From Paenibacillus tyrphae (GTDB lineage: Bacteria; Bacillota; Bacilli; Paenibacillales; NBRC-103111): DNA of 64,000 nt. Shown one piece after another: positions 56,369-63,792 of this stretch. Made by a program: the position numbers and the translations under genes. The stretch lies in the NCBI RefSeq assembly GCF_000722545.1, contig NZ_JNVM01000006.1:372001-436000 (forward strand), in the 5' to 3' direction. The notes beneath the pieces were generated by a model. The model ran no database searches and was not told the origin of the DNA. It saw only the letters and a list, made by a program, of their open reading frames with translations. The first letter of the stretch is position 1, and every line of letters begins with the position of its first letter.

Positions 56369-56451
56369 GTTCTGCCACTCCTTTTTGTTTTAAATGTGTT
56401 CGTTCCGCAGAAGTACTAAAGCTGAAGCTGCAAAAAATGAACTTTAGTCAA

Positions 56452-56505
56452 TTGACCGTTAAACGTTCATATCACCACTATAACAATTGATCGTTAAACG
56501 GTCAA
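56452..56505. promoter_or_regulatory. Twin operator for the XRE regulator
   Basis: Two matching near-palindromes, TTGACCGTTAAACGTTCAT (56452-56470) and TTGATCGTTAAACGGTCAA (56487-56505), are separated by 35 nt start to start. They lie between two divergent genes, one encoding an XRE-type repressor. Confidence 0.75.
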
Positions 56506-56569
56506 TAGATTGCTTATTATCTTTTTGCTATATTTATTTTAAGTGGATTGCGAATAGGAGATTATTGAT

Positions 56570-56818
56570 ATGGATATGAACGATGTGAGATTACACTGTC
56601 ATCTTGGTGAAATTATAAAGAAGAAAAACATCTCGGCGCTTAAACTCTCAACCGAAATTAATTATCGCCGATCGACAATTAATGACTTGATTAATAATGT
56701 CGATATGGAAAATAAACGAATTCCCGCAGAACTTATAGCCAAACTGTGCGCATATTTTAACATCACTCCAAATGAACTTTTTAGCGTAATACCCAAAGAC
56801 GGCAGCCGATCGGAATAA
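56570..56818 (+). CDS. XRE-type helix-turn-helix regulator
   Basis: 82 residues that are almost entirely a Cro/CI-type domain (LGEIIKKKNISALKLSTEIN, then RRSTINDLINN and LCAYFNITPNELF). AGGAG lies 9 nt before ATG 56570. Likely binds the twin palindromes just upstream and controls itself and the divergent gene. AT-rich compared with the flanking region. Confidence 0.85.
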   Translation: MDMNDVRLHCHLGEIIKKKNISALKLSTEINYRRSTINDLINNVDMENKRIPAELIAKLCAYFNITPNELFSVIPKDGSRSE

Positions 56819-56854
56819 GGGAGTTAGCCTCTAACCCGACAAGCTGCCGTCTTA
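56796..56854 (+). terminator. Terminator after the XRE gene
   Basis: AAGACGGCAGC (56796-56806) pairs with GCTGCCGTCTT (56843-56853). The stem begins inside the last codons of the XRE gene. Confidence 0.8.
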
Positions 56855-57044
56855 ATTTGTTTCTTAAATTGCGTTAAGGGCATAAGTGATTGCAACGTTG
56901 TTACTCCATCCCCTTCCCCTAATATTCGATCCCAAATGAATTAAAATAGTTCTTTCCACGGTAAAATAAGACTTAATAAGTAACGCCACCCGAACGGATA
57001 ATTCCGCTTGAGTGGCATTTTTGTGTAACGTTATGTTGACCTCT

Positions 57045-57162
57045 TTAGATCTTCTTTGACTTCGTTGCGTGTCCCCCGCCTTTATCCTCACAAGGCTGCG
57101 CCAGCGCTTCTTCCTCCGCCTTCGTGCGGAAGCTGGAGCCGCAGCCGCATGTGGCTACTGCG
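57045..57162 (-). pseudogene. Truncated copy of the erpA 3' end
   Basis: 57085-57162 is 72/78 identical to 58136-58213, the 3' end of the intact HesB-family gene on the same strand. The frame encodes CGCGSSFRTKAEEEALAQP and then continues KGGGHATKSKKI to a stop at 57045, so the C-terminus differs from the intact copy; an in-frame stop lies upstream. Most differences are silent, which suggests that the source was a functional paralogue. The rest of the 56,855-57,178 gap shows only a GCCAC/GTGGC hairpin near 56,985-57,016. Confidence 0.85.
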
Positions 57163-57178
57163 GCACCTTAAATCCTAT

Positions 57179-57736
57179 TTATTTCTTCTTCAACGCCTGT
57201 ACATCATCTCTAAAAGCTTCACTATACTGCTCGAATAATCCCGTATTAAACTTATAACTCTTGTCATTGGCTTGGGGCTTATTTTCCTTAAGCTGTTTGT
57301 ACAAGTTATCGGTTTCACTCGATAGTTTAGTCCATACTTGCTTCACATTATCATACTTCGCATCCAATCCCTTTATATAAGCATCATATTCCGCTTTCTT
57401 CTCCATCGCTTTACCAAGTCGGTCAATGGTGAAATCTATGTCTAACTCCTTGCCTGTGCTGCTAGTACCCCTACTTTTGTACGAACCGATGTTTACGAAT
57501 CCTTCGTTCCAAACAGACACGGTTATAAAGTTGCTAATCTCAACTAGTTTTGACTCCACTGTAGGCTCTTCCTTTTTAGTAGAAGCATCCGCCTTATTAG
57601 CAGAGTTCGCAATCGATTTCTGAATGGCCTCAGCCAGCTTTTCCTCATCGGTTTTTTCTTTTGCACATCCGGAACTGACGAACAGCAATACAACGGCCAT
57701 TCCAATCAAAAAACCAATTTTGTTGCGATTAAACAT
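57179..57736 (-). CDS. Uncharacterised lipoprotein
   Basis: 185 residues with a clear lipoprotein signal peptide (lipobox ending FVSSGC, Cys 24) followed by a charged, mainly helical region. GAGGAG precedes ATG 57736. It sits between the truncated and the intact erpA copies in an AT-rich patch. No family is recognised. Confidence 0.78.
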   Translation of the reverse strand: MFNRNKIGFLIGMAVVLLFVSSGCAKEKTDEEKLAEAIQKSIANSANKADASTKKEEPTVESKLVEISNFITVSVWNEGFVNIGSYKSRGTSSTGKELDIDFTIDRLGKAMEKKAEYDAYIKGLDAKYDNVKQVWTKLSSETDNLYKQLKENKPQANDKSYKFNTGLFEQYSEAFRDDVQALKKK

Positions 57737-57902
57737 CTCAATACTCTCCTCTTTTACACATGTTGATTTCCTTTAATATCAGTTACCTCCATATATATCG
57801 GATTTTTTAACAAAATTTTGAAGGATTTTTTATGAAGGAAATGATCTTTTAATCATTAAAAACACTGCCCGGCTGCCGACAGCTCCGAGCAGCACACTTT
57901 TT

Positions 57903-57982
57903 TGTATGTACTACATACATGTTTTTGAGCATCAAAACAAAAACCTCCCAACGTTGTATTCCGAAGAATAACGTCGGGAGGT
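57903..57982. repeat. Palindrome and hairpin upstream of the lipoprotein gene
   Basis: TGTATGTA-C-TACATACA (57903-57919) is a perfect palindrome. Next to it ACCTCCCAACGTT (57943-57955) pairs with AACGTCGGGAGGT (57970-57982), a terminator-like stem. No gene was found in 57,737-58,131; these are its only notable features apart from an ACAACCC/GGGTTGT stem near 57,990-58,021. Confidence 0.6.
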
Positions 57983-58131
57983 ACATAGTCCACAACCCAT
58001 AAATGAAAAAATTCGGGTTGTTATCGTTCATTTCACACGGTTGATATTACGCTACTTTTTCGATACAATCCGCAACCCACCGCCTCGGCTCACACCAAAA
58101 ACAGACGTTCAGGTCACCGTAATGCACTCAC

Positions 58132-58494
58132 TCAATCCTCGCAAGGCTGCGCCAACGCTTCTTCCTCCGGCTTCGTGCGGAAGCTAGAGCCGCAGCCGCA
58201 GGTGGCTACCGCGTTCGGGTTATGAATGCTAAATCCGCCGCCGATGCCGGTGTCTTGGAAATCGATCTCCACGCCGTACAAATATTTGGCGCTCTCTTCG
58301 TCCACGACGACCTTCAGGCCGTGAATGTCCATGACTTTGTCGCCTTCCTGCTCGTTGTCGTCAAAGCCCATCCCATAGGAAAAGCCGCTGCAGCCGCCTT
58401 CCTTGACGCCCACGCGCAGGAACAGGTTCGGAGCTTCCTCCGCCGCAAGCATTTCTTTAATTTTATCGCAAGCCGTTTCGCTAATTTTAATCAT
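58132..58494 (-). CDS. HesB/IscA family iron-sulfur cluster carrier (ErpA/YutM-like)
   Basis: 120-residue A-type carrier with the three conserved Cys: Cys 35 in EGGCSGF, and Cys 99 and Cys 101 in TCGCGSSF. It accepts Fe-S clusters and passes them to target proteins. AAGGGAGG precedes ATG 58494. In Bacillus the homologue yutM lies near yutJ-yuzB-yutI, the same set as here. Confidence 0.93.
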   Translation of the reverse strand: MIKISETACDKIKEMLAAEEAPNLFLRVGVKEGGCSGFSYGMGFDDNEQEGDKVMDIHGLKVVVDEESAKYLYGVEIDFQDTGIGGGFSIHNPNAVATCGCGSSFRTKPEEEALAQPCED

Positions 58495-58577
58495 ATCGCC
58501 ATGCCTCCCTTACCTGCTCGAAAATGTACTTCTATATAGAAGTATACTCCTTCCGGCCTCGGTCCTCAAGGGCTGCC

Positions 58578-58763
58578 TCATTTGCGGTTGTCCGTTTTAT
58601 CGGCTTCATAATAACGAAGCAGCAATTGATCCAATTGTCTGCTGCAGTGCTGCACTTCCGGATGCATGAACCCGAGCTGATTGCCCAAACTTACCATCTG
58701 CTCACGCATGTCTTCGATTTCTTCGGAAATGGAGGCCTGCTCATCGAGAGCTGGAGTAAGCAA
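58578..58763 (-). CDS. Spo0E-family aspartyl-phosphate phosphatase
   Basis: 61-residue helical protein with the Spo0E-type signature SRQLDQLLLRYY after HPEVQ. These proteins remove phosphate from Spo0A and delay sporulation. Start TTG 58763 is preceded by AGGACGG. Together with sda it gives two brakes on the phosphorelay within the window. Confidence 0.85.
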   Translation of the reverse strand: MLTPALDEQASISEEIEDMREQMVSLGNQLGFMHPEVQHCSRQLDQLLLRYYEADKTDNRK

Positions 58764-58959
58764 CTTGGCACCGTCCTACCCAATGTTATTTCAATCTAAC
58801 AGTATACTAAACTCCCCTGCCCATGAAAATAGGAACTAAACCCTATCTTGCTTAAAATTACAACAGGAATATAGTTTTAACGATTCATGTATTGCCCCTC
58901 TCCGGCAGTAGGTTTATAATAAGGAGTATTGTTTATCACACATGTCATTCGAGAGAAAC

Positions 58960-59195
58960 ACATTGTCGGTCTGTCCAAGCGCTCAAGCGAAGCTTCGTAT
59001 TTCATGGAATACGTCCAAGCTTCGCCTACCTGTGTGTCCTTGGCCGGCTGACCATGTGCAAGCTTTCACAGCTTCCGCCGGTTCATCTGCAGCAGACTGT
59101 GAAAGGCACGATTCCCTGTATCGTTGTACAACTTCATCGACAGAGCGTCCCGTCAGTGGAAACCAGGGGCGCCTGACCCATTTACGGAGGTGGCT
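58960..59195 (+). ncRNA. Structured leader upstream of mqnE
   Basis: Two strong hairpins: GCGAAGCTT-CGTATT (58987-59001) pairs with AATACG-TCC-AAGCTTCGC (59008-59025), a 15-bp stem with a 3-nt bulge; CTTTCACAG (59063-59071) pairs with CTGTGAAAG (59097-59105). GCGTCCC and GGGGCGC further on can form a third. The mqnE ribosome binding site follows. No gene is seen in 58,764-59,200. The class of RNA is not known to me. Confidence 0.5.
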
Positions 59196-59200
59196 AAACC

Positions 59201-60304
59201 ATGAGTATGATCATCAACAGCCAGGAAAGGCGCATGGCCGAAATCGCCGAAAAAGTGGAGCACGGAGAGCGTTTGACCCTGGAAGACGGCGTTTTTCTGT
59301 ACGAAACGGACGATTTATTAACCATCGGACAATTAGCAAACCAAGTGAACCTGAAGAAGAACGGCAAAAAAGTGTATTTCGTCGACAACATGAGCTTGTA
59401 CTTCACCAATGTTTGCGAGGAGCACTGCGCGTTCTGCCATTTCCGCCGCGACGAGGGCGAGGACGGCGCGTACACCCTGACGGCCGAGCAAATGTTCGAT
59501 TACATCGACAAGCATTACCACTCGGACATGCGGGAGTTCCACATTACGGGCGGCCACAATCCGAACGTGCCGTTCCAATATTATGTCGACTGTATCAAGG
59601 GGCTGAAGCAGCGTTATCCGAATGTGACCATCAAGGCGCACACGGCGGCGGAAATTGAGTTTTTTTCCCGGCTCAGCGGGTTAAGCTATAAAGAAGTGCT
59701 GCAAACGCTGATGGATGCCGGACTCGGCACGATGCCGGGCGGGGGCGCGGAGATTTTGTCCGAGCGTTACCGCAAAAAAATGCACTTGGTCGACAAAGCA
59801 TCCACCGAAGCTTGGCTCGAAGTGCATCGCACCGCGCATCAGCTCGGCATGAAAACACACGCCACCATGCTGTTCGGCTCCATCGAGACGTTCGAAGAAC
59901 GGATCCGGCATATGATGTACCTGCGCGAGCTGCAGGACGAAACCGGCGGCTTCATGGTCTTTATACCGAACTCGGTTCAGCCGGCTAGCGTCAACGCAAG
60001 CATTAAGCGCCGGGTATCGGCGTTCGACAATCTGAAGACGATTGCGATCAGCCGTCTGATGCTGGACAACATTCAGCATGTCAAAGCTTATTTCATCAAT
60101 CTCGGTACGCAGCTTACGCAAATTGCCCTGACGTTCGGCGCTTCGGACGCCCACGGCACGATTATCCAGGAACGCATCAGCCATGCCGCTGGAGCGACCT
60201 CGCCGGAAGGCATGACACGGGACGAACTGGTTTGGCTCATCCAAGGAGCCGGCCGCATTGCTGTCGAGCGCGATACTTTCTATAACGAGATCAAGGTCTA
60301 CTAA
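59201..60304 (+). CDS. mqnE: Aminofutalosine synthase MqnE (radical SAM)
   Basis: 367-residue radical SAM enzyme of the futalosine menaquinone pathway, making aminofutalosine from 3-[(1-carboxyvinyl)oxy]benzoate and SAM. The 4Fe-4S ligands are Cys 72, 76 and 79 in CEEHCAFC; the HITGGHNPNVPF segment is typical of MqnE. ACGGAGG precedes ATG 59201. Downstream lies yutJ in the same direction; an UbiD-family decarboxylase, possibly of the same pathway, is at the window end. Confidence 0.92.
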   Translation: MSMIINSQERRMAEIAEKVEHGERLTLEDGVFLYETDDLLTIGQLANQVNLKKNGKKVYFVDNMSLYFTNVCEEHCAFCHFRRDEGEDGAYTLTAEQMFDYIDKHYHSDMREFHITGGHNPNVPFQYYVDCIKGLKQRYPNVTIKAHTAAEIEFFSRLSGLSYKEVLQTLMDAGLGTMPGGGAEILSERYRKKMHLVDKASTEAWLEVHRTAHQLGMKTHATMLFGSIETFEERIRHMMYLRELQDETGGFMVFIPNSVQPASVNASIKRRVSAFDNLKTIAISRLMLDNIQHVKAYFINLGTQLTQIALTFGASDAHGTIIQERISHAAGATSPEGMTRDELVWLIQGAGRIAVERDTFYNEIKVY

Positions 60305-60335
60305 TTAAGTCATAAGAGAAAGGGTTAACCGTTGT

Positions 60336-61400
60336 ATGAAAAAACTTGTCATTTTGGGCGGAGGCTACGGTGGACTGACGGTAGCGAAAGAATTGCTGGA
60401 AGGAGACATCCCGGCCGATACGGTGATGATCATGGTCGACCGGATGCCTTATCAGGGACTGAAGACAGAATATTACGCGCTTGCTGCCGGAACGGTGTCC
60501 GAACAAGAAGTCCGGGTGCATTTTCCGGTAGATCCGAGATTGATTCTGAAATACGGCGAAGTCACGGCTGTCGATCCCGAGCAGAAGGTGATCCGTTTCG
60601 CGAACGACGAACCGTTGACTTACGACTGGCTGGTCATCGCGCTCGGATGCGTGGACAAATACCATAACATTCCCGGGGCGGAGGAATTCTCGAACAGCAT
60701 TCAGTCGTTATCGGCCACCCGCAAAACGTATCAGGCTTCCAATGATGCGGCTCCTTACGGTCAGATTACCATTGTCGGAGGCGGTCTTAGCGGCGTAGAA
60801 ATGGCGGCGGAGCTGCGCGAGAGCCGGCCGGACCTGAACATCCGCATCCTGGACCGCGGCGCCAGCGTCCTATCTCCGTTCCCGGAAAGGCTGCAGCGGT
60901 ATGTGCGCGAGTGGATGCTTGAGCACGACATCGAACTGCGTTCGCACGTATCGTTGAGCCGTTTGGAAAGTGGTCTGCTGTATAATCAGCAGGAAATCAT
61001 TCAGACCGACATTACCATCTGGACTGCCGGCATTCAGCCCAGCCCGATCGTACAGAACTTGAATCTGCCCAAGGACAATCAAGGACGGTTAACGATTAAC
61101 GAATACCACCAGCTGCCAGATTACAATGAAATTTACATCGTCGGCGACTGTGCGGCCCTGCCCTTCTCCCCGAGCGGACAAGCGGCAGAAGCGCAAGGCA
61201 AGCAAGTGGCGGAAGTCCTGCAAGCCGTATGGAAAAACGAAACTCCCCGGCTCGGTAAAATCAAGCTCAAGGGAGTTCTCGGATCGCTCGGCAAAAAAGC
61301 CGGCTTCGGCCTGATGGGCAAGCGGACGGTCATGCTCGGCATGGTGCCCCGCGCCTTGAAGAGCGGCGTGCTTTGGATGTCCAAGCGCCATCTGGGGTAA
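60336..61400 (+). CDS. NDH-2-like FAD oxidoreductase (YutJ-like)
   Basis: 354-residue flavoprotein with FAD fold LVILGGGYGGLTVAKELL, NAD fold ITIVGGGLSGVEMAAEL and YIVGDCAALPF near the end. It resembles type II NADH dehydrogenases; B. subtilis YutJ lies beside yuzB in the same way. It probably donates electrons to menaquinone. It follows mqnE by 31 nt, so the two may be one operon. Confidence 0.88.
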   Translation: MKKLVILGGGYGGLTVAKELLEGDIPADTVMIMVDRMPYQGLKTEYYALAAGTVSEQEVRVHFPVDPRLILKYGEVTAVDPEQKVIRFANDEPLTYDWLVIALGCVDKYHNIPGAEEFSNSIQSLSATRKTYQASNDAAPYGQITIVGGGLSGVEMAAELRESRPDLNIRILDRGASVLSPFPERLQRYVREWMLEHDIELRSHVSLSRLESGLLYNQQEIIQTDITIWTAGIQPSPIVQNLNLPKDNQGRLTINEYHQLPDYNEIYIVGDCAALPFSPSGQAAEAQGKQVAEVLQAVWKNETPRLGKIKLKGVLGSLGKKAGFGLMGKRTVMLGMVPRALKSGVLWMSKRHLG

Positions 61401-61403
61401 ACT

Positions 61404-61661
61404 TTATTCGTCTTGGAAGAGATCGAGCATAGCCTCGATCTCTTTTATTTTAAGCTGAATGGCCGCCTCCAGCTCCTCTGCGGTGGCTGCCGCTACGATC
61501 TCGCCGTTCACCAGCGCGAACGGAGCCAGATAGCATTCGCCGCAGTTGCCGAGACATCCGTACTCGATCACGTCGTATTCCGGATTTTGCTCCAGTTGCT
61601 GCATCAGTTTGGCTGTCCCGTGGTGCATATTATTCGTACAAAATTCAATGATCGGTCTCAT
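61404..61661 (-). CDS. YuzB-family protein (DUF1450)
   Basis: 85 residues with Cys-rich IEYGCLGNCGECYL and the N-terminal PIIEFCTNNMHHG, matching YuzB. The Cys pattern suggests metal or Fe-S binding. It sits between yutJ and the NifU-like gene, as in Bacillus. Function unknown. Confidence 0.85.
   Translation of the reverse strand: MRPIIEFCTNNMHHGTAKLMQQLEQNPEYDVIEYGCLGNCGECYLAPFALVNGEIVAAATAEELEAAIQLKIKEIEAMLDLFQDE
61417..61450. terminator. Bidirectional terminator yutJ / yuzB
   Basis: AAGAGATCGAG (61417-61427) pairs with CTCGATCTCTT (61434-61444), followed by T residues; it overlaps the 3' end of the yuzB-like gene. Confidence 0.8.
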
Positions 61662-61739
61662 CGCACTTTCGCCTGCCTTACAGCCATTTTAATTTTCGAT
61701 TGATTGTACTATAATAAAATAAGAAGGGAGATGATGCAA

Positions 61740-61988
61740 ATGAGCGAGAACACTCAGCAAAGCACCATGTACGACGAGGTTCTTGAAGTTCTAGATAAGC
61801 TGCGCCCGTTCCTGCAACGCGACGGCGGCGACGTAGAGCTGGTTGACGTTGAAGACGGCATCGTTAAACTGCGTTTGATGGGCGCTTGCGGCAGCTGCCC
61901 GAGCTCGACCATCACGCTGAAAGCCGGTATCGAGCGCGCGCTGCTTGAAGAAGTGGAAGGCGTACAAGAGGTAATGCAAGTATTCTAA
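61740..61988 (+). CDS. NifU-domain Fe-S scaffold (YutI-like)
   Basis: 82-residue NifU C-terminal domain protein with Cys 50 and Cys 53 in [10 protein letters not shown] binding a 4Fe-4S cluster. It takes part in Fe-S assembly or delivery. ATG 61740 has AAGGGAG 9 nt upstream; ATG 61731 and 61734 are nearer to that site. Confidence 0.93.
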   Translation: MSENTQQSTMYDEVLEVLDKLRPFLQRDGGDVELVDVEDGIVKLRLMGACGSCPSSTITLKAGIERALLEEVEGVQEVMQVF

Positions 61989-62013
61989 TGCATTGACCGG
62001 CCAAGTTTCTGCG

Positions 62014-62067
62014 AAAAAACAGCCCCGAGCCCGCATGCTCCATGCGCCGCTCAGGGCTGTTTTTTTG
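62014..62067. terminator. Bidirectional terminator nifU-like / SDR
   Basis: CAGCCCCGAGC (62020-62030) pairs with GCTCAGGGCTG (62049-62059), flanked by A and T runs. Confidence 0.88.
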
Positions 62068-62869
62068 TGCCGCTTGCGGCCGTTTGCACGGACCCGCTGC
62101 CAATCATGGCGCGTATCGGGTCCAGTCCTCCGGACACGTCCATAATGTTGCCGGTAATGAAATCCGAGCGCTCTTCGCATAAAAAGGCGATGACCCGGGC
62201 GATGTCTTCTCCCGTTCCGGGACGTCCGCGCGGAGATTCGTCATCCTGCAGATGCTCCACCTCGCCGATGGTCCGCTCTTTATTCGCGCCGCGAATGTCT
62301 CCCGGACAAATCATGTTGACCGTAATTCCTTCCGACGCTTCTTCCACGGCCAACGTTTTCGTGAAGGAGACGAGACCGACTTTGGCCGCCGCATAGGCTG
62401 CCCGGTGCGGCCACCCCCGCGCCTCCGCCGCATGGCCGAAGCCGAAATGAATAATCCGGCCCCACTGCTTCCGGCGCATCATCGGAATAACCAGATGATC
62501 CAAATGCATCACGCCGAGCAGATTACCCTGCATCAGCTCGTTGATTTCTCCAAGTTCATACTCCATGAACAGCCGGCGTTCGCGGATGAACGGACCGGCG
62601 TTGTTGATCAAAATATCGATCGATCCAAAATGACGAGTCGCTTCCTGTACGAGCCTTTCCCTGTCCTCGGGAACGGATACGCTTCCCTGAACCGCCTCGC
62701 AGCGGACGCCCTTGCGGCGTATCGCCTCGCGCAGCTCGAACGCTTCCTTCTCGCTGTGCACGTAATTCAGCACAATATCGGTTCCCCGTTCGGCAAGCAG
62801 GAGCGCGGTCATTTTACCAAGACCTTTGGCGCTTCCCGTAATGAGGGCGGTTTTCCGCTGCCCTTCCAT
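62051..62869 (-). CDS. Short-chain dehydrogenase/reductase
   Basis: 272-residue SDR with the NAD(P) site TGSAKGLGKMTALLLAERG, NNAGPF, and the Tyr and Lys of YAAAK. The catalytic Ser expected 13 residues before the Tyr is replaced; the region reads IIHFGFGHAAEARGW, with His at that place. Activity may therefore differ from classical FabG-type enzymes. GGGAGG precedes ATG 62869. Substrate unknown. Confidence 0.88.
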   Translation of the reverse strand: MEGQRKTALITGSAKGLGKMTALLLAERGTDIVLNYVHSEKEAFELREAIRRKGVRCEAVQGSVSVPEDRERLVQEATRHFGSIDILINNAGPFIRERRLFMEYELGEINELMQGNLLGVMHLDHLVIPMMRRKQWGRIIHFGFGHAAEARGWPHRAAYAAAKVGLVSFTKTLAVEEASEGITVNMICPGDIRGANKERTIGEVEHLQDDESPRGRPGTGEDIARVIAFLCEERSDFITGNIMDVSGGLDPIRAMIGSGSVQTAASGTKKQP

Positions 62870-62956
62870 GCTCCCACCTCCCGATTCTTGTTCGTTCCCG
62901 TTTAATACAAAGTATAGTGCAAGCCGAAGAGCGATTCAACTTAAAGCCACCTCGGA

Positions 62957-63652
62957 TCACCGGACAAGATAACGAAATACGGTCGTCACCGAACGGAAGG
63001 CCATATCGCAGCCTTGTTCGAGATCAGCCAAATTTCCGCGGACATTCTCTGTATCGGAACGCAGCCGTTCCCCGTATTTCGCTTCCTCCGCCTTCATCAA
63101 ATCGTCCAGCAGATCGGCGTTAATCGTATGGATTTCCATGTTGCGCTGATTGCGCAAACGCGTGAGCGGCTCTTTGTAGCTCGTTTTTAGCTCGTAGAGC
63201 TTCGCCTCCAAATCCGTAAACAGCTTGTGCTGATGCATATTGCGAAGAACGGTGAAATACGAGAACCGCGATTTGATCTTTTCCGTCTTCAAAGCAAAAC
63301 GTTCGTTCATGAAATGCCCCAGCTTATCCAGCACGGCGAACAGACGAATTAATGCGTTGTTATAATAATATAAATGGCGGTAGTAATCGTCCAGCTCCTC
63401 GCGCTCCATCCGGTCGATAAACGTCGTCTTCACCCGCTCCCCGTAGCGGACGGCCGCGTACTGGCTTTGCTCCATTTCGTCCAATGCCCGCAGAAAGCTT
63501 TGGCACCAGATCGCATAACGGCGCTCCTGCGGAGTCGGAGCCGCTCCCTTCTTCCGGATGACGGTCCGCAAATATCCGCGGATCGCCTCGTTGGCCTCAA
63601 GCAGCAGCCCGGTATCCTGCCTGCGCGGCTCGCCAAAAATCGCTCTTAACAT
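62957..63652 (-). CDS. HEPN-domain protein (Cthe_2314-like)
   Basis: 231-residue helical protein with the HEPN-type RxxxxH motif in RNQRNMEIHTI and a long helical region before it (YYRHLYYYNNALIRLFAVLD). The pattern resembles Cthe_2314-type HEPN proteins. HEPN proteins are often RNases in toxin or defence systems, but no antitoxin or MNT partner gene is adjacent. ATG 63652 follows GTGGGG. Confidence 0.65.
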   Translation of the reverse strand: MLRAIFGEPRRQDTGLLLEANEAIRGYLRTVIRKKGAAPTPQERRYAIWCQSFLRALDEMEQSQYAAVRYGERVKTTFIDRMEREELDDYYRHLYYYNNALIRLFAVLDKLGHFMNERFALKTEKIKSRFSYFTVLRNMHQHKLFTDLEAKLYELKTSYKEPLTRLRNQRNMEIHTINADLLDDLMKAEEAKYGERLRSDTENVRGNLADLEQGCDMAFRSVTTVFRYLVR

Positions 63653-63723
63653 AGGTGTCCCCACTCCATCCCGTTGTCCCATTCAGTATACCCGATCCCG
63701 TTTTGCAAAAACAATCGCATCTG

Positions 63724-63777
63724 CAAAAAAACGACAGCGGCGCATGGCCCTGGGTAAAGGACACGCCGCTATCGTCG
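63724..63777 (-). terminator. Terminator after the UbiD-family gene
   Basis: CGACAGCGGCG (63732-63742) pairs with CGCCGCTATCGTCG (63764-63777); on the minus strand a T run follows. Confidence 0.85.
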
Positions 63778-63792
63778 GTTGCGTTCATGATA

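Noticed and set aside
56864..57091. 75-codon open frame on the minus strand
   Set aside because: No good start site, no recognisable pattern, and it overlaps the erpA remnant.
57849..58031. 60-codon open frame on the minus strand
   Set aside because: It runs through two hairpins and a palindrome and has no convincing ribosome binding site.
58942..59658. 238-codon open frame spanning the mqnE leader
   Set aside because: Its second half is an out-of-frame reading of mqnE; the first half coincides with strong hairpins, so a leader RNA is the better explanation.
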